Shown here: piece by piece, positions 50,348 to 62,300 of the stretch
How positions within the stretch are numbered: the first letter of the stretch is position 1
How the letters are laid out: each line of letters begins with the position of its first letter
Source: Limanda limanda
Lineage: Eukaryota > Chordata > Actinopteri > Pleuronectiformes > Pleuronectidae
Direction of reading: 5' to 3'
DNA: 64,000 nucleotides
Assembly (NCBI RefSeq): GCF_963576545.1
Contig: NC_083637.1
Span: 25,452,507 to 25,516,506, forward strand
Program-made: the position numbers and the translations under genes
Notes under the pieces: generated by a model
The model's input: only the letters and a program-made list of their open reading frames with translations
Databases searched by the model: none
Told to the model about the DNA's origin: nothing

Positions 50348-53300
50348 GTGAGTCTAACGGGGGCTAGCCGCCGCTCGGCTGGACGGGGGAGCTTAGCTCG
50401 CTAGCTAGCGTTAGCACCCCTCAGCTAAACAGGATTTAGGAGTTAGCATGAAGCTAGCTACGCTAACCAGCTGGGAACCAGAGTCGCAGCTGCTATTTAG
50501 GTATCTCTTGGTATAACAGCGTCTTGCTAGAGACTCTAGCTACAGATGAGGAGGCTCCGACCCTCGGTATTTACCTCATGTGTTAACTACACAGGCTCGG
50601 AGGATCACAGCAGCTGAATGATAGCTTCCATCGAGGCTAACGCAAATCTATACCCACGCACCTGCAAAAGGAGTCAAGGACCAAATGATCAGTTCAGATC
50701 TGTGTCATGAGTTAACCTCGGCTGTTTGAATAGACGTGCAACCACAGTGATCGTCACATTTAGCATGTAACGCTACAGAAGGAGGCAGGTAGTAGAAATG
50801 CTGCATTCACTGCCCTTGTGATGCACTCACGTCATTTACTCCGTCCTGATCAGTGGAGCAAGTGGTCCTGCAACAATCCGGCCTGCATGCCTTGTTATTG
50901 TTATGTTCCTGCTCAGGAAGCGAAGCGTGTCATTCACATGCCAGGCTCTTTCAGTAATGACAGCACCATGTCTTCAAATGTATAGTTCACGTTTAACAGA
51001 AGGAAAGACGAAGGACAATCCAAATCCTTTTGGTCCAACAAAGGGAAATGTCCAAACAGGGGACAGTCAAAAAATGGACATCAGTAAAAGTAATACATAA
51101 GTAAACATGCAATACAACGCAAGGTAATATAAATATTATTATAATATGAATAGAGAGACATCGCATTGGTGTCATAGGCATCTGTCATGTTATGAATATT
51201 CATTTTCCATGGTTTTAGTCTTTGAACAGTACCAGCAAGTTCACCAGTCTCATCTCTCAGTCCAGAGGTCCCTAAAACAATTCCATCCCTTGTCAGCAAT
51301 ACTTATTGTAAATTTCCCCCTTTTTGAGTTGTATAACTAATTGATAGATGTATTATTAATGTCATACATTTATTCAAGTATGTTATCTACCTAGTATGAA
51401 ATGGGTATCACCCTCTATTCTACATAACAGCTGAAGGCGATTATCCAGCATATGTTTTGATCTACAAGGAATTACTGTATCTTAGAGGAACGCAGGTCTC
51501 TCCCATCACGCACTGAGCTTCTGCTGTCTGTGCCAAAGCTGCAGCTGCCTGGCGCTAGAATGATACGATTATCATTCCCTTCTCAATGCGACAGGGCAGC
51601 AAGTCGTGATGAAGTCAGACGAAAGTCAGGTTCATCCCCAAGAAGTCCTCAGTATCTTTTATTGTTGTTTGTCTGTAGGCTGTTCAGAGGGTTTCTACAA
51701 GGAGCTCAGGTTACTTGATTAATAATGTAATGACTGCTAATAATTGCTGTTTATTTGCACATGACACAAAGTGAAACAGCAGCTCTTTTAAATCTGTACC
51801 GAGCATTGATCCTTAAACATCTTTCACAGTACTATGTGTGCCACATATTATTTACTATGTTTGGTGCCTGCATTTACTGTTAGATGATGCAATGATGTCA
51901 TAACCATGGATTTTGGTGCTCAAAGGACTCAGCAGTCTTATAAAACCCTTTAGCCAACATAACATTCCACAGGCTCTTACATTAGTCATGCTGCTGCTAT
52001 TTCACCTAACTATGAGCTTTATGGTTAGATATGGAAAAGCTTCAAAGCACTTGAAACGGATATTTCTGTTTTGTCAGAGGACACTGTTGGTTTAAACAAT
52101 GTTTTATGGAGTGGCACTGACTTCTTGTATTTAGTATTCCAGTCATTGTTCTGTTTGGCCGATTAGCAAGAGATTAAATTAAGATCCCATCTAGAGATGG
52201 AAGATTTCTGGCTCACGACTTGCATGAAGGCACAGAATTTGTCTGCGAACACGATTGTTTTCTCCAAACCTTCTCTCTTTCTTTTTCTGTCCCTTTCTTT
52301 CTTTTACTCCCGCTTGCTTTTGGTTGCTTCTCCTCATGCTCTCCATCTTTCTTCTTTCACAGGAAAAAGGAGCAGGCTACTACAAAGAAGGACAGGGTGA
52401 CCCATTGTCTGACAATATGTGAAAACATTGTGGCTCAGTCTCTGAGGTAGGCCTTGTTAGTTTAATTAAGAATATTTTCCCCCTGACGTTTAAAGGTCCA
52501 GTGTGCATGATTTAGGCCTCATCAGTAGAACTTAAATATAATATTCATAATTATGTTTTCATGAGCGCATAATCCCCTGTAATTAAGAATCCTTGTGTTT
52601 TCATTACATGAGAATGAGCCCTTTATGTCGAAATCTGTTTCTACAGTAGCCCAGAACAGACAAACCAAACACTGGCTCTAGAGAGGGACTTTCCCGTTGT
52701 TATGTTACCTGGAGGTCACTGTAGTGTAGGTTCTTGTACATGCTTGGAAGGGGAGGGTCTGGCTAGATGTTACTATAATCATACATAAGTTTCCATCTGA
52801 AACTCTTTCAATTATGTCAAGTTTTATTACTACTTTAGTTTCTTCAGGTATAATGGAGAATGTGTGTGAGAGAGAGAAATGTTTGACCAATACACACCTG
52901 AGTGGAAGAATGTCGCTGGTGTGGGCTTGTCCATTTGGGTTCTTCATTTGTGAACAGTTGAGAGTAGAGTTATTGACATACACCAGCAATGTCTGTTATA
53001 TATAATGACATTTGCCTGACTTTTGTTCTCTATGGTCCTGGGAGCAGAACTTCTCCAGAGTTTCAGAAACTGCTGGGCATCGCCATGGAGATGTTCCTGC
53101 TCTGCAGCGACGACAGCGAATCAGATGTCCGAATGGTGGCCGACGAGTGCCTGAACAAAATCATCAAAGTGAGCAGGATCCAATGAACTCTCTGGCCGGC
53201 TCCCTTCAACAGCCTTCATGTTTCCTTAAAAAGGATAGAACAGCCAATATATTACGAGTTGATGTCTAGCTGGTACACACTATGGACATGGCAGACCTAG

Positions 53301-56300
53301 GAAATAATGACTCATCCCTTGATTTGTGTTAATGATCATTTTAAATACGTGTTCTTTGCTGAATCGTCCATGTTGTTCACAGTGCGTTTTTATATTTCTC
53401 TTAAGGCTCTGATGGACTCCAACCTGCCCAGACTGCAGCTGGAGCTGTACAAAGAAATTAAAAAGGTGATGAGATATGTCTGTTGTGTGAGTCAGCCTAA
53501 TGATCCATGTGAAGTGTTAAACCTATTTTATTGATATTGTTTTTTAAAGAATATTGTTCAGATTATTTTAAATGGTGTCACTGTGATGGTGGTGATGTTG
53601 ATTATTGTTTGTGTGCCTCTGTAGAACGGTGCCTCTCGGAGTCTGAGAGCAGCTCTGTGGAGGTTTGCTGAGCTGGCCCACCTCATCAGACCACAGAAAT
53701 GCAGGTAAATACCTAAAACTAGTTTTTTTACTTTGTTCACATCACAACCATATCCTGAAAGAGAAGCAGCAAATTTTGGTGTAAATCTAAACATCTGAAC
53801 TCATTCAAATGTCTGTGCCAGGTTATTAATATCAAATGTGTTTTATTATTTGACTTTGCATGTCTCAGAATCAATTGCTTAAAGGAAGCGATGCAATGCC
53901 CTGTACTAATCTTCACTGTGCCCCCCCCCCCTCTTATATCTCCTCCTTGTGGTGCAGACCCTACCTGGTCAACCTGTTGCCGTGCCTCACCAGAATCACT
54001 AAGCGGCAGGAGGAGTCGGTGCAGGAGACTCTGGCTGCAGCAATGCCCAAGATTATGTCAGCCCTTGGACACTTTGCCAATGATGGCGAGATCAAGGTAT
54101 CAACACAAAGTGGAAACAGTGTGGAGTGGACATGACATTAAGGCAACAGATAACTGTTTCAAATTTTGCTTTGAGGCAATTGGTGTTTCTTTTCATGTTT
54201 CCTGCTTGCTTCAGCCTATCACATGCTTGACATGGTTTATGCTACAGATCAAAAGCTTTAGAGCATTCCCAGTTCTTTATATTTTGTTGAAATGTTAACA
54301 GTTCAAGTCCAGTGAATAACCTGGAATTATAAAAAGGTAAGATAACAAATTGCCCAAGGTAAAACAAAAAAATGTATGCCACCAAAAAGTGACATATATA
54401 CACTTTAATATAAAACAGGCCTTTTTTTGAGTGATTAAGAAATTGATTAACTTCCCCACAGCAATGGAAGTAAATCAAGCCTTGAAATTTTATCAAAACA
54501 ATTCCCACTAGCACAGCTGCATTGACAGATCAAAATCTCATATCCTGGTCGAAGTAATTTAATAGTCAGACATTGACATAGCGTTACATAGTCTTACCAT
54601 TTTGGTACAAGGTCCTCATTTTGTAGCAGTTGGTCAGAGTCCTTATCTCGTTGGGAATAATCACATTCAATGTCACTCTCCAGTGTTTGTTTATGTGCAT
54701 GTTTTCATTGTACTCTAACCACATCTGTTCCAGTTGCTGCTAAAAGCATTTGTGGCCAGCCTGAAGTCCAGCTCACCGACCATCAGACGGACTGCAGCGA
54801 GTTCAGCTGTCAGCGTGTGCCAACACTCCAGACGCACCAGCTACTTTTACACCTGGCTCCTCAATGTGCTGCTGGGTAAGACAAATACACGTCTTTCTTT
54901 TTTTAGTTATTTTTCTCTACAGCTGAAACAAGCAGTCAATAAATTAAATTTAGGAGCTAGTTTAGTATCAGACTGCCTTTTAGTTACAGGTTCAAGGCCA
55001 CACATATTCACATTTGACAAAGAAAGACACTCCCTCACCTTCTGTCTTTTTCCAGGACTGTTGGTTCCAGTGGATGAGGAGCACCCCACCCACTTAGTCC
55101 TTGGGGTGCTGCTAACTCTCCGCTACCTGATGCCTCTGCTGCAGCAGCAAGTCAACACCACCAGCCTCAAAGGAAGCTTCGGAGTCACGAGGAAGGAGGC
55201 AGATGTACAGCCAACTCCTGAGCAGCTGCTACAGGTAAGGAAAGGAGTGTGTGTGAGAGAGAGGTGGAGATAAAGTCCTGGTAAAGTTTTGGCTCACTTT
55301 TCTCTGTGTGTCTCAAGGTGTACGAGCTGACGCTACACTACACGCAGCACTGGGATCACAACGTGGTCACAGCTGCTCTGGAGCTGCTGCAGCAGATGTT
55401 CAGGACGCCCCCCCCAGAGCTTCTGCACATGCTCATCACCGCTGGCAGCATTCAGCACGCCACGGTGTTTCGCCAGGACGCAGAGAGCCGTGCACGCTCC
55501 GGCAGCATCCTGGAGCTCATTGGTAAGCACATCAGTTAATCCCTCTTGCACTAGGTAACGTGGGACCTGCAGCAGTTAATTCATTAACCCATGTTAACTT
55601 TGTCAGGATATCCGTTGACCGAACCAACCTTTTCTAGTTTCTGCTTTGGTCTGTCTTTGTGGCTTTGGGTTTGCTTTGCTAACTCACTCCCTATCCTCTT
55701 CAACTAATTGTTTCCTCTGAGTCTCTCTGAGCTTTTGCTGCTTTTCTCTTCCTCACCTCCCGTTTCTACTTCCTGTTATCCTGCCGTCTGCAGCAGGGGG
55801 AGGGTCTTCCTGCAGTCCACTCCTTCTCAGGAAACCGAGAGGTGACTAGTCTATTTATCTCCTGCTCACCTCGCCCTTCTTACTGAAGTTCAAATCAGGG
55901 CTCGGGCAAATTTACCTTTGACTCGGTCACTTACTGCAAATAATCAAAATAACTTTATTGTGTATGATTAATGATGTACTATGAGAAAGTTGCTGGTTTC
56001 CATTATGATTGTGCTCGGTCTGAAGCAAATTGCCCACCCCCAGGTTTTCCTTTATCTCCATCTGGTGTTCATTGACTGTTCGTTTTTGTGACACCTGCTG
56101 CTTTCAGGTAAGATGCTGTCAGGAGAGGAGGATGGTTTGGAGGACGACCCTGAGAGGACAGAAGTGGCTGCTGGTGTCTTTACAGGTGAGATACATCAAC
56201 CTGGAGGCAGAATGCATAGTGTGTGATAAATGTGGCGCTCTGACCAGCTTGAATTCACTGTTTAAACAAGGTTGTAATTCCCCAATCTGCAGTAAAAAGT

Positions 56301-59300
56301 GTTATTGTCTATATCGTTGCTCACAGCCTCAGTCGCTGGTGCAGACGGCTCCTCTGCGGCCCAGGTTGACATCATCACTGAGCAGCCCCGCTCCTCCCAG
56401 CACACCCTGCAGCCCGGCGACTCCGTGGACCTCAGCGCCTCCTCGGAGCAGGGCGGAGGCGGAGGCGGCGGCGGCACATCGGCGTCAGACACGCCAGAGT
56501 CCCCCAATGACAACGAGGAGGAAATGCTGAGTCGTAGCTCCAGCGGTGGGGCCAACATCACTCCAGAGACAGCCGACTACACCACGCCAGAAAACGCCAC
56601 CCCAGAGGGAGGGCCATTGGGAGAGGGGGGGAATCTGCTCGGCACTAACGACCGCTCGTTCCCGCCCAGCGACTCCTCCCAGACCACCACAGAGGGGCCG
56701 GACTCAGCTGTCACGCCCTCAGACGTAGCAGAACTGGTCAGTATGACTGTACGGGCATCTGAGTGAGATCGAATGAGTTTAAGGATAACAGCCTGAACAT
56801 ACAGCACCTTATTTTTGTTAAATGTAAAATACAGAGGACAGCGTTCTTCCCTGGAATAAGAAAACACTCAAACACTGTCATCACCTTGGATTCTTCAATG
56901 TCTAAACACCCAGTTAACGTCCACTCTTTGAATCCTAATTCTATAAAGTGAAATGGAGCATAATTCATACATTTCATTCTTATTTCTGTTTCTCACAACA
57001 GCTGCAGTTTTATGCAGACCCTGAAGCAAACACATTAAAATGTCCCCTTTCTTCAAATATTAATCCAATGTTTCTTATTATAACCTGATTCTAAAAATGA
57101 AGGAAAGATAGACAGCGATTGTGGCATGATCAAAAGTTTGGGTCAGTTTGAGTCAATACTTAATAACCTTCGTAATTAACTTATAATATTTGTATTCAGC
57201 AAAGAGTCTTTCCGCTCTTGATTCAGAGATTTTTCCCGTCTCTGCTCGACCACTTGAGGTTCTGAGATATTTTTTTAAGATCTACAAACAGATTTCCAGT
57301 GACATTTAGGTCCGCGGGATTGGGGAGGCTTTTCTAATGGTGTCAGATTCTTTTAGTTAGTAGATTTTGGTCTGCTCTGGATCGTGTTGTAGAAACCAGC
57401 TTCTTTTCAGTTTCACTTTGTCGACTGATGGCAATTTTCATCGGGAATCTGGCGATGGTTCGTAGAATCCCTCCTCCCCCCTCCTCTTTGCAATGTTTAA
57501 TGTGCCCCTGGCTGTCACACAACCCCAAAGCAGAATATTTCCACCCCCATGCTTACCAGTTGGCAAATGGAGGCGTTAGTAGCTTTAGCACTTGCCGCAA
57601 TTAACATTTAAGGAACGAGTAATTTTTAATGTATCTTTGCTGCAGGGGTTGTTTCATTTTAAACCACCACAATATGAGTACACTTCTCTGTCAGCGCTGT
57701 CTCAAAGCAAGGAAGGATATATTTGTCATATCTCATTCCAGACAGCCAATGGCTTCACTTTGTGCAGTTCAGTATGAAAGGATTTGGTTCATGTTGGTGT
57801 TGAGGGCTGAGATGGTGAATACAAACTTTAAACTAATCAAATCTCAGTGAACACTGTTTTGTTAACAGTGTTTCCAGGTGTTGATTATTGAACAGTTTTT
57901 CCTCTTGTACATGAGCACTTTAATGAATGACTGGGTTCAACCATGTAACTCATTCAATACGTGTCGTTTTCACAGAAGCTCAAAAAAACACATTATATTT
58001 GATTGAAAAATTCAATTATTTTCTCTATTAGTGCAGACTTTCTTTATTTCAGGCAAGACACAGGATCTTGCTTTGTAAAAGGCTGTGGGATCCTGCAGAC
58101 AGTAGGCTGTTGTGAGTGTGTGTGTGTGGATGGTCAGTGTTTTAATTATAAAACTGAAATGGTCAGAAATAGAATTTTAACTATGGACATCTCCTCATTC
58201 TATTTGTGGCCTTGTCCGAGAGGATCGCCATAGCACTTAGCACACGGGAAAGTGATTAACAGTCGTGTTTGAAATTAGGTTTTTGGTATTTAATGGAGTG
58301 ATACATGAATCTCAAATGTCACAGAAAGATTATGTTAGAAAATATTATTCTCATCATATCGCATTGGACAAAATGTGACCGCTCACCCTGCAGCTGGAGT
58401 CCATTGAGTTTTTGGGAGGCAGGTCATATGAACCTGTTGCCCTCTGGAGACATCATGTTGTCAGATTGTCCTGTCTAACGATTCCACCCCTATGATCTTG
58501 CCCCCCCTCTCCTTTATCCTTCTCCTCACTCCGCCGCAGTCGCACACTCCATTGCCACGGGTGATGGAGCCGTCCCCCCCCTCGCCAACTTCCACGGAGG
58601 GTCCCGACGGCACCGACAGCGACTCCTCTGTCTACACTGCTTCCTCTTCGTCATCTTCGTTCTCTTTCTCCTCCGCCTCCTCTTTCTTTGCCACTTCCTC
58701 CTCTAGCACTAGTGAAAAGGTCAGCCAATTGGACACCGTGAAAACGAGTGGGAGGGGCTTGCTTGTCTGGAAACTTTTGGCTTTCTTCATTCTTTCACCT
58801 TCCGTTCATTTGTTCGTTCCAGTCCATGCACAGAATTAGCCCTGATTATTTCTTCTTCCCCCTCTTTACTACATTGACAACATACTCCCCTTGTGTCCAG
58901 TGATTTTCCTTAAAAAATAACAAGCCTCTGAAAGTTCTTTGTAAAAACAAGCAACCCTGATATCCTCTGTTACTGGCTTTCCACCAAGTTCCAAAATAGA
59001 AGCATGGAGACCATATGTTCCTTAAATGTGTTTCCCTTTCCCTTTCTAGAGGCTGTGACGGGCTTTTGTTCCAGCTGGAGTCATACATGGACAGAAAAGA
59101 AAAAAAAATATATAAATTCCTTATGAGTATAGATACAGCCTTTTATCTCCCAACTAGTTTTCTGTAAAAGTTCATGCAAATGACCTAAAAATCGTGTGTG
59201 TTTTTCCTGGTTGATGTTAAAAGTAATACTTGACTGATGTAGGGGATATTCCTTTTAGACATAGTTTGGATCAAAAGCTTGCTCTTCCTCTGGCAGATTG

Positions 59301-62300
59301 TGGCAGCCACAATTGAAGTTGTCGAGCCTGTGCTTCTTCCTGTATGCAGTTGATTTACTGTAAATTGCGTTTGGACCCAAGCATGATTCAAATGACAAGC
59401 TTTATTTTAGGGAACACTAGTTTGACATGCAATACTAGTCATTTGTTGTGCTGTGTCTTTGTCTTTCACCCAGCCAATCTAACTCAGTGACTCAAACCTC
59501 TTCAGGTGTCCTCTGCATGTGATTGCATTTCAAACTAAGGCAGATGGTCACGTTCGGTGTATTTGCAAAGTTGAGTTGAGTTCCACTCTGGAGATATCTG
59601 TTTTCTGCCTGTGCACCAGGTGCTGGATGGCAGTGAGAGTCAGTACTCTGGGATGCAGATTGGAACACTACAGGATGAGGAAGAGGAAGGAACAGCAGCG
59701 TCTTCCCAAGAAGAACCAGCAGAACCATTCCTGCAGTCAGCTCTGGGTAAGTTGTACATGCACACACAAACACACGGCTCTGGTGACTGATATCACGCCA
59801 TGATTATGATGAATGTGTCTGTGTTTGTGTGCAGCACTGAGCAAGCCTCATCTCTTTGACGGCCGAGGTCACAACCGGCAGGGTTCAGACAGCAGCGTGG
59901 ACCGCTTCATACCAAAGGACGAACCTCCTGAACCCGAACCAGTCATCAAGGTAGAGACTCACCCAACAGAAAAAAATCTCCATCCCAGCATTTCACAGTG
60001 GACAATAAGGTCCACGCTACAAAGGTCTAGCAGAATGTCAGACCTTGAATGACAACATTTCCTGTGTTTTGATTATGAATGTCCTCTGCCTGCCTCTTAG
60101 CAATCACGGATAAAGGGTCCTATTGGACATTACACAGACCAGGGGATGGAGCCGCTGGTGCACTGTGTACGACTTCTCTCTGCTTCCTTCCTGCTGACAG
60201 GACAAAAGAATGGTGAGTGCTAATAAAAAACCTCTTAAGAGGACTACATTTTTTTAAAGGTTGAGGACAATGAAAATGAACAAAACTAAAGATTACGGTG
60301 ATCTGGTAACCATTTATCCACTACGAAGAACAGACAATTAAGAGAACCTTAAAAACAACTATTTAGGTACATTCTTTTCATTAGAATAAGAAAAGAAAAG
60401 TTCATAAGGAGAACCACTTGGTCGTCTGCTAATGTCTTTTCTCTTTTTCTAGGTGTGATCCCCGACAAGGAGGTGCGGGTGAGTGTGAAGGCCCTGGCGG
60501 TCAGCTGTGTGGGAGCAGCAGGAGCGCTACTTCCTGAAGCCTTCTTCAATTCCCTCTACCTGGAGCCGCTGGACGGCCTCCCAGCAGAAGGTAGGTTTCT
60601 GTGATGCTTGACACCTGAATAGGTCGCTATCAAGAGAAACACATTATTAAGTCAATGCTCTCTAATTCAGGGGTGCACCTAATGGACAATGTTAATGTTG
60701 CGATAATCATCACAGCATTAAGTGACATCATTTCAGTTAAGCTCATCCCTCAGACTCGAGTAGTTTTTATTGGTGTTTGATAAGGCTGTACCCAACCAAT
60801 AGTTTTACATATAAAGGTATTCAACAATTTGCTCTTTATGTTAGAGAGACTATGAAGCAACACTTCATTGAGATGCCAGATTTTTGGAACAGTTTTCCAC
60901 GGGACCTTCAGGCTGACTTTAAAGTAACATAGTAAACAACCCAAGTCATCCCTCTGAGCTAAAACATTTTATCGACTGACCGGAATCTAACTTGCTCTTC
61001 TCTACATTAGATATCCAACAACAAATCGTATCACGTTGCTCTGTGCTGTAAATTCACAGCTTCTAGGCAGAAAGGGAAACATAGCACATCCTTAGAGACT
61101 GACCAGTCAAGGCTCTCTTCCTCTGGGCAGCTGCCTGTCTCACACTCCTCTTTGGTTTGGATCTGCGGAGGGGGCGATCTGATGTAGTGAAATGATTTTA
61201 ATTCTGATTTTATTACCTCTGCCAAGGAGGTTTTATTTCCATCTGCGTTAGTTAGTTTGCAGCAGCAGCAAGTACTCTATTGATTTCCCTGAAAATGCTG
61301 TGAAGGGGCGGGGCACTGCCCAAGGAACAACCCATTAAACCCATATGGACGCCCAGCACACCTTCAGATGTTCTCACTTGTTACCTGATTATACCTTTGC
61401 ACAGGGAAAGGGTGGGCGGGGCTCCACAGGAAGCATGGTGATGTCACTGCACTCCTCACTAAACTAGCAGGAGAGAGGGAGGTGTAAATTAATCACAGCT
61501 TGTGAACACTCGTGTAATCAGGCCTTAAGTGAATAGACCAAGTGTCGGTGGAGCATTGATATTTAAACCTCTTACACTTTGACATTATTTTAGGCACCGT
61601 GAGTAGGACAAAATACGAATTTGCCATGAGGCAGTCATATGGATACAATGATACATTTAGACTAAAGTTTAAGATTTAATGTAACTCGTAGTGCTAGACT
61701 TTTCTACACCTCATTCCACTTTTATTTTTTGTAGTTTTTCTCACTCTTGTCAGGAGTTGTAGGCAGACGATGGCGCACTATTTTCAGCCCCATGAGGCAA
61801 ATTGGGATATGTGGATATGGAGCTCTACAAATATGATGTGTATACAGCTGAATTAAATTTTGAAGCAAACAGCAGGATTCTTGATGCACTATTGAATTGT
61901 TACAGGTAAAAGTAACTTTTTGATATAATTAGTGTTTGTTCTTTCTTCCACTAACAGACATTGTAAATGTCAATTTTCTTCAGATAAGACTGTTTTAGTT
62001 TATCTTGCATAAGGTGTAGTTTCCAGTGGAGGTATTGTACTCTACTGTCTTTTTTTTTTTTTACCTCTCCTGCAATCTAAGTACCTGTCTGTTAAAATGC
62101 ATGAATTGTATTTGTCTTTTGCACTGTCACTGACCCTCTTTCCTTCCTCTGCCCCCTTTCAGAGCAGCAGTATATCAGTGACGTGCTGTGTCTCATTGAC
62201 CATGGGGACCCTCAGATCCGAGGGGCCACAGCCATCCTCTGTGCAGCCATCATCCAGGCCGCACTCATCAAAACACGGTTCAACATACACACCTGGCTGG

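Noticed and set aside
54734..55273. Continuous 179-codon frame across htt exons 7 and 8
   Set aside because: Intron 7 happens to be open in one frame, but the donor at 54876 and acceptor at 55055 are strong and only the spliced product keeps the huntingtin sequence.
56030..56530. 166-codon frame overlapping htt exons 11 and 12
   Set aside because: Alternative-frame shadow running through an intron; the huntingtin frame with proper splice sites explains the coding signal.
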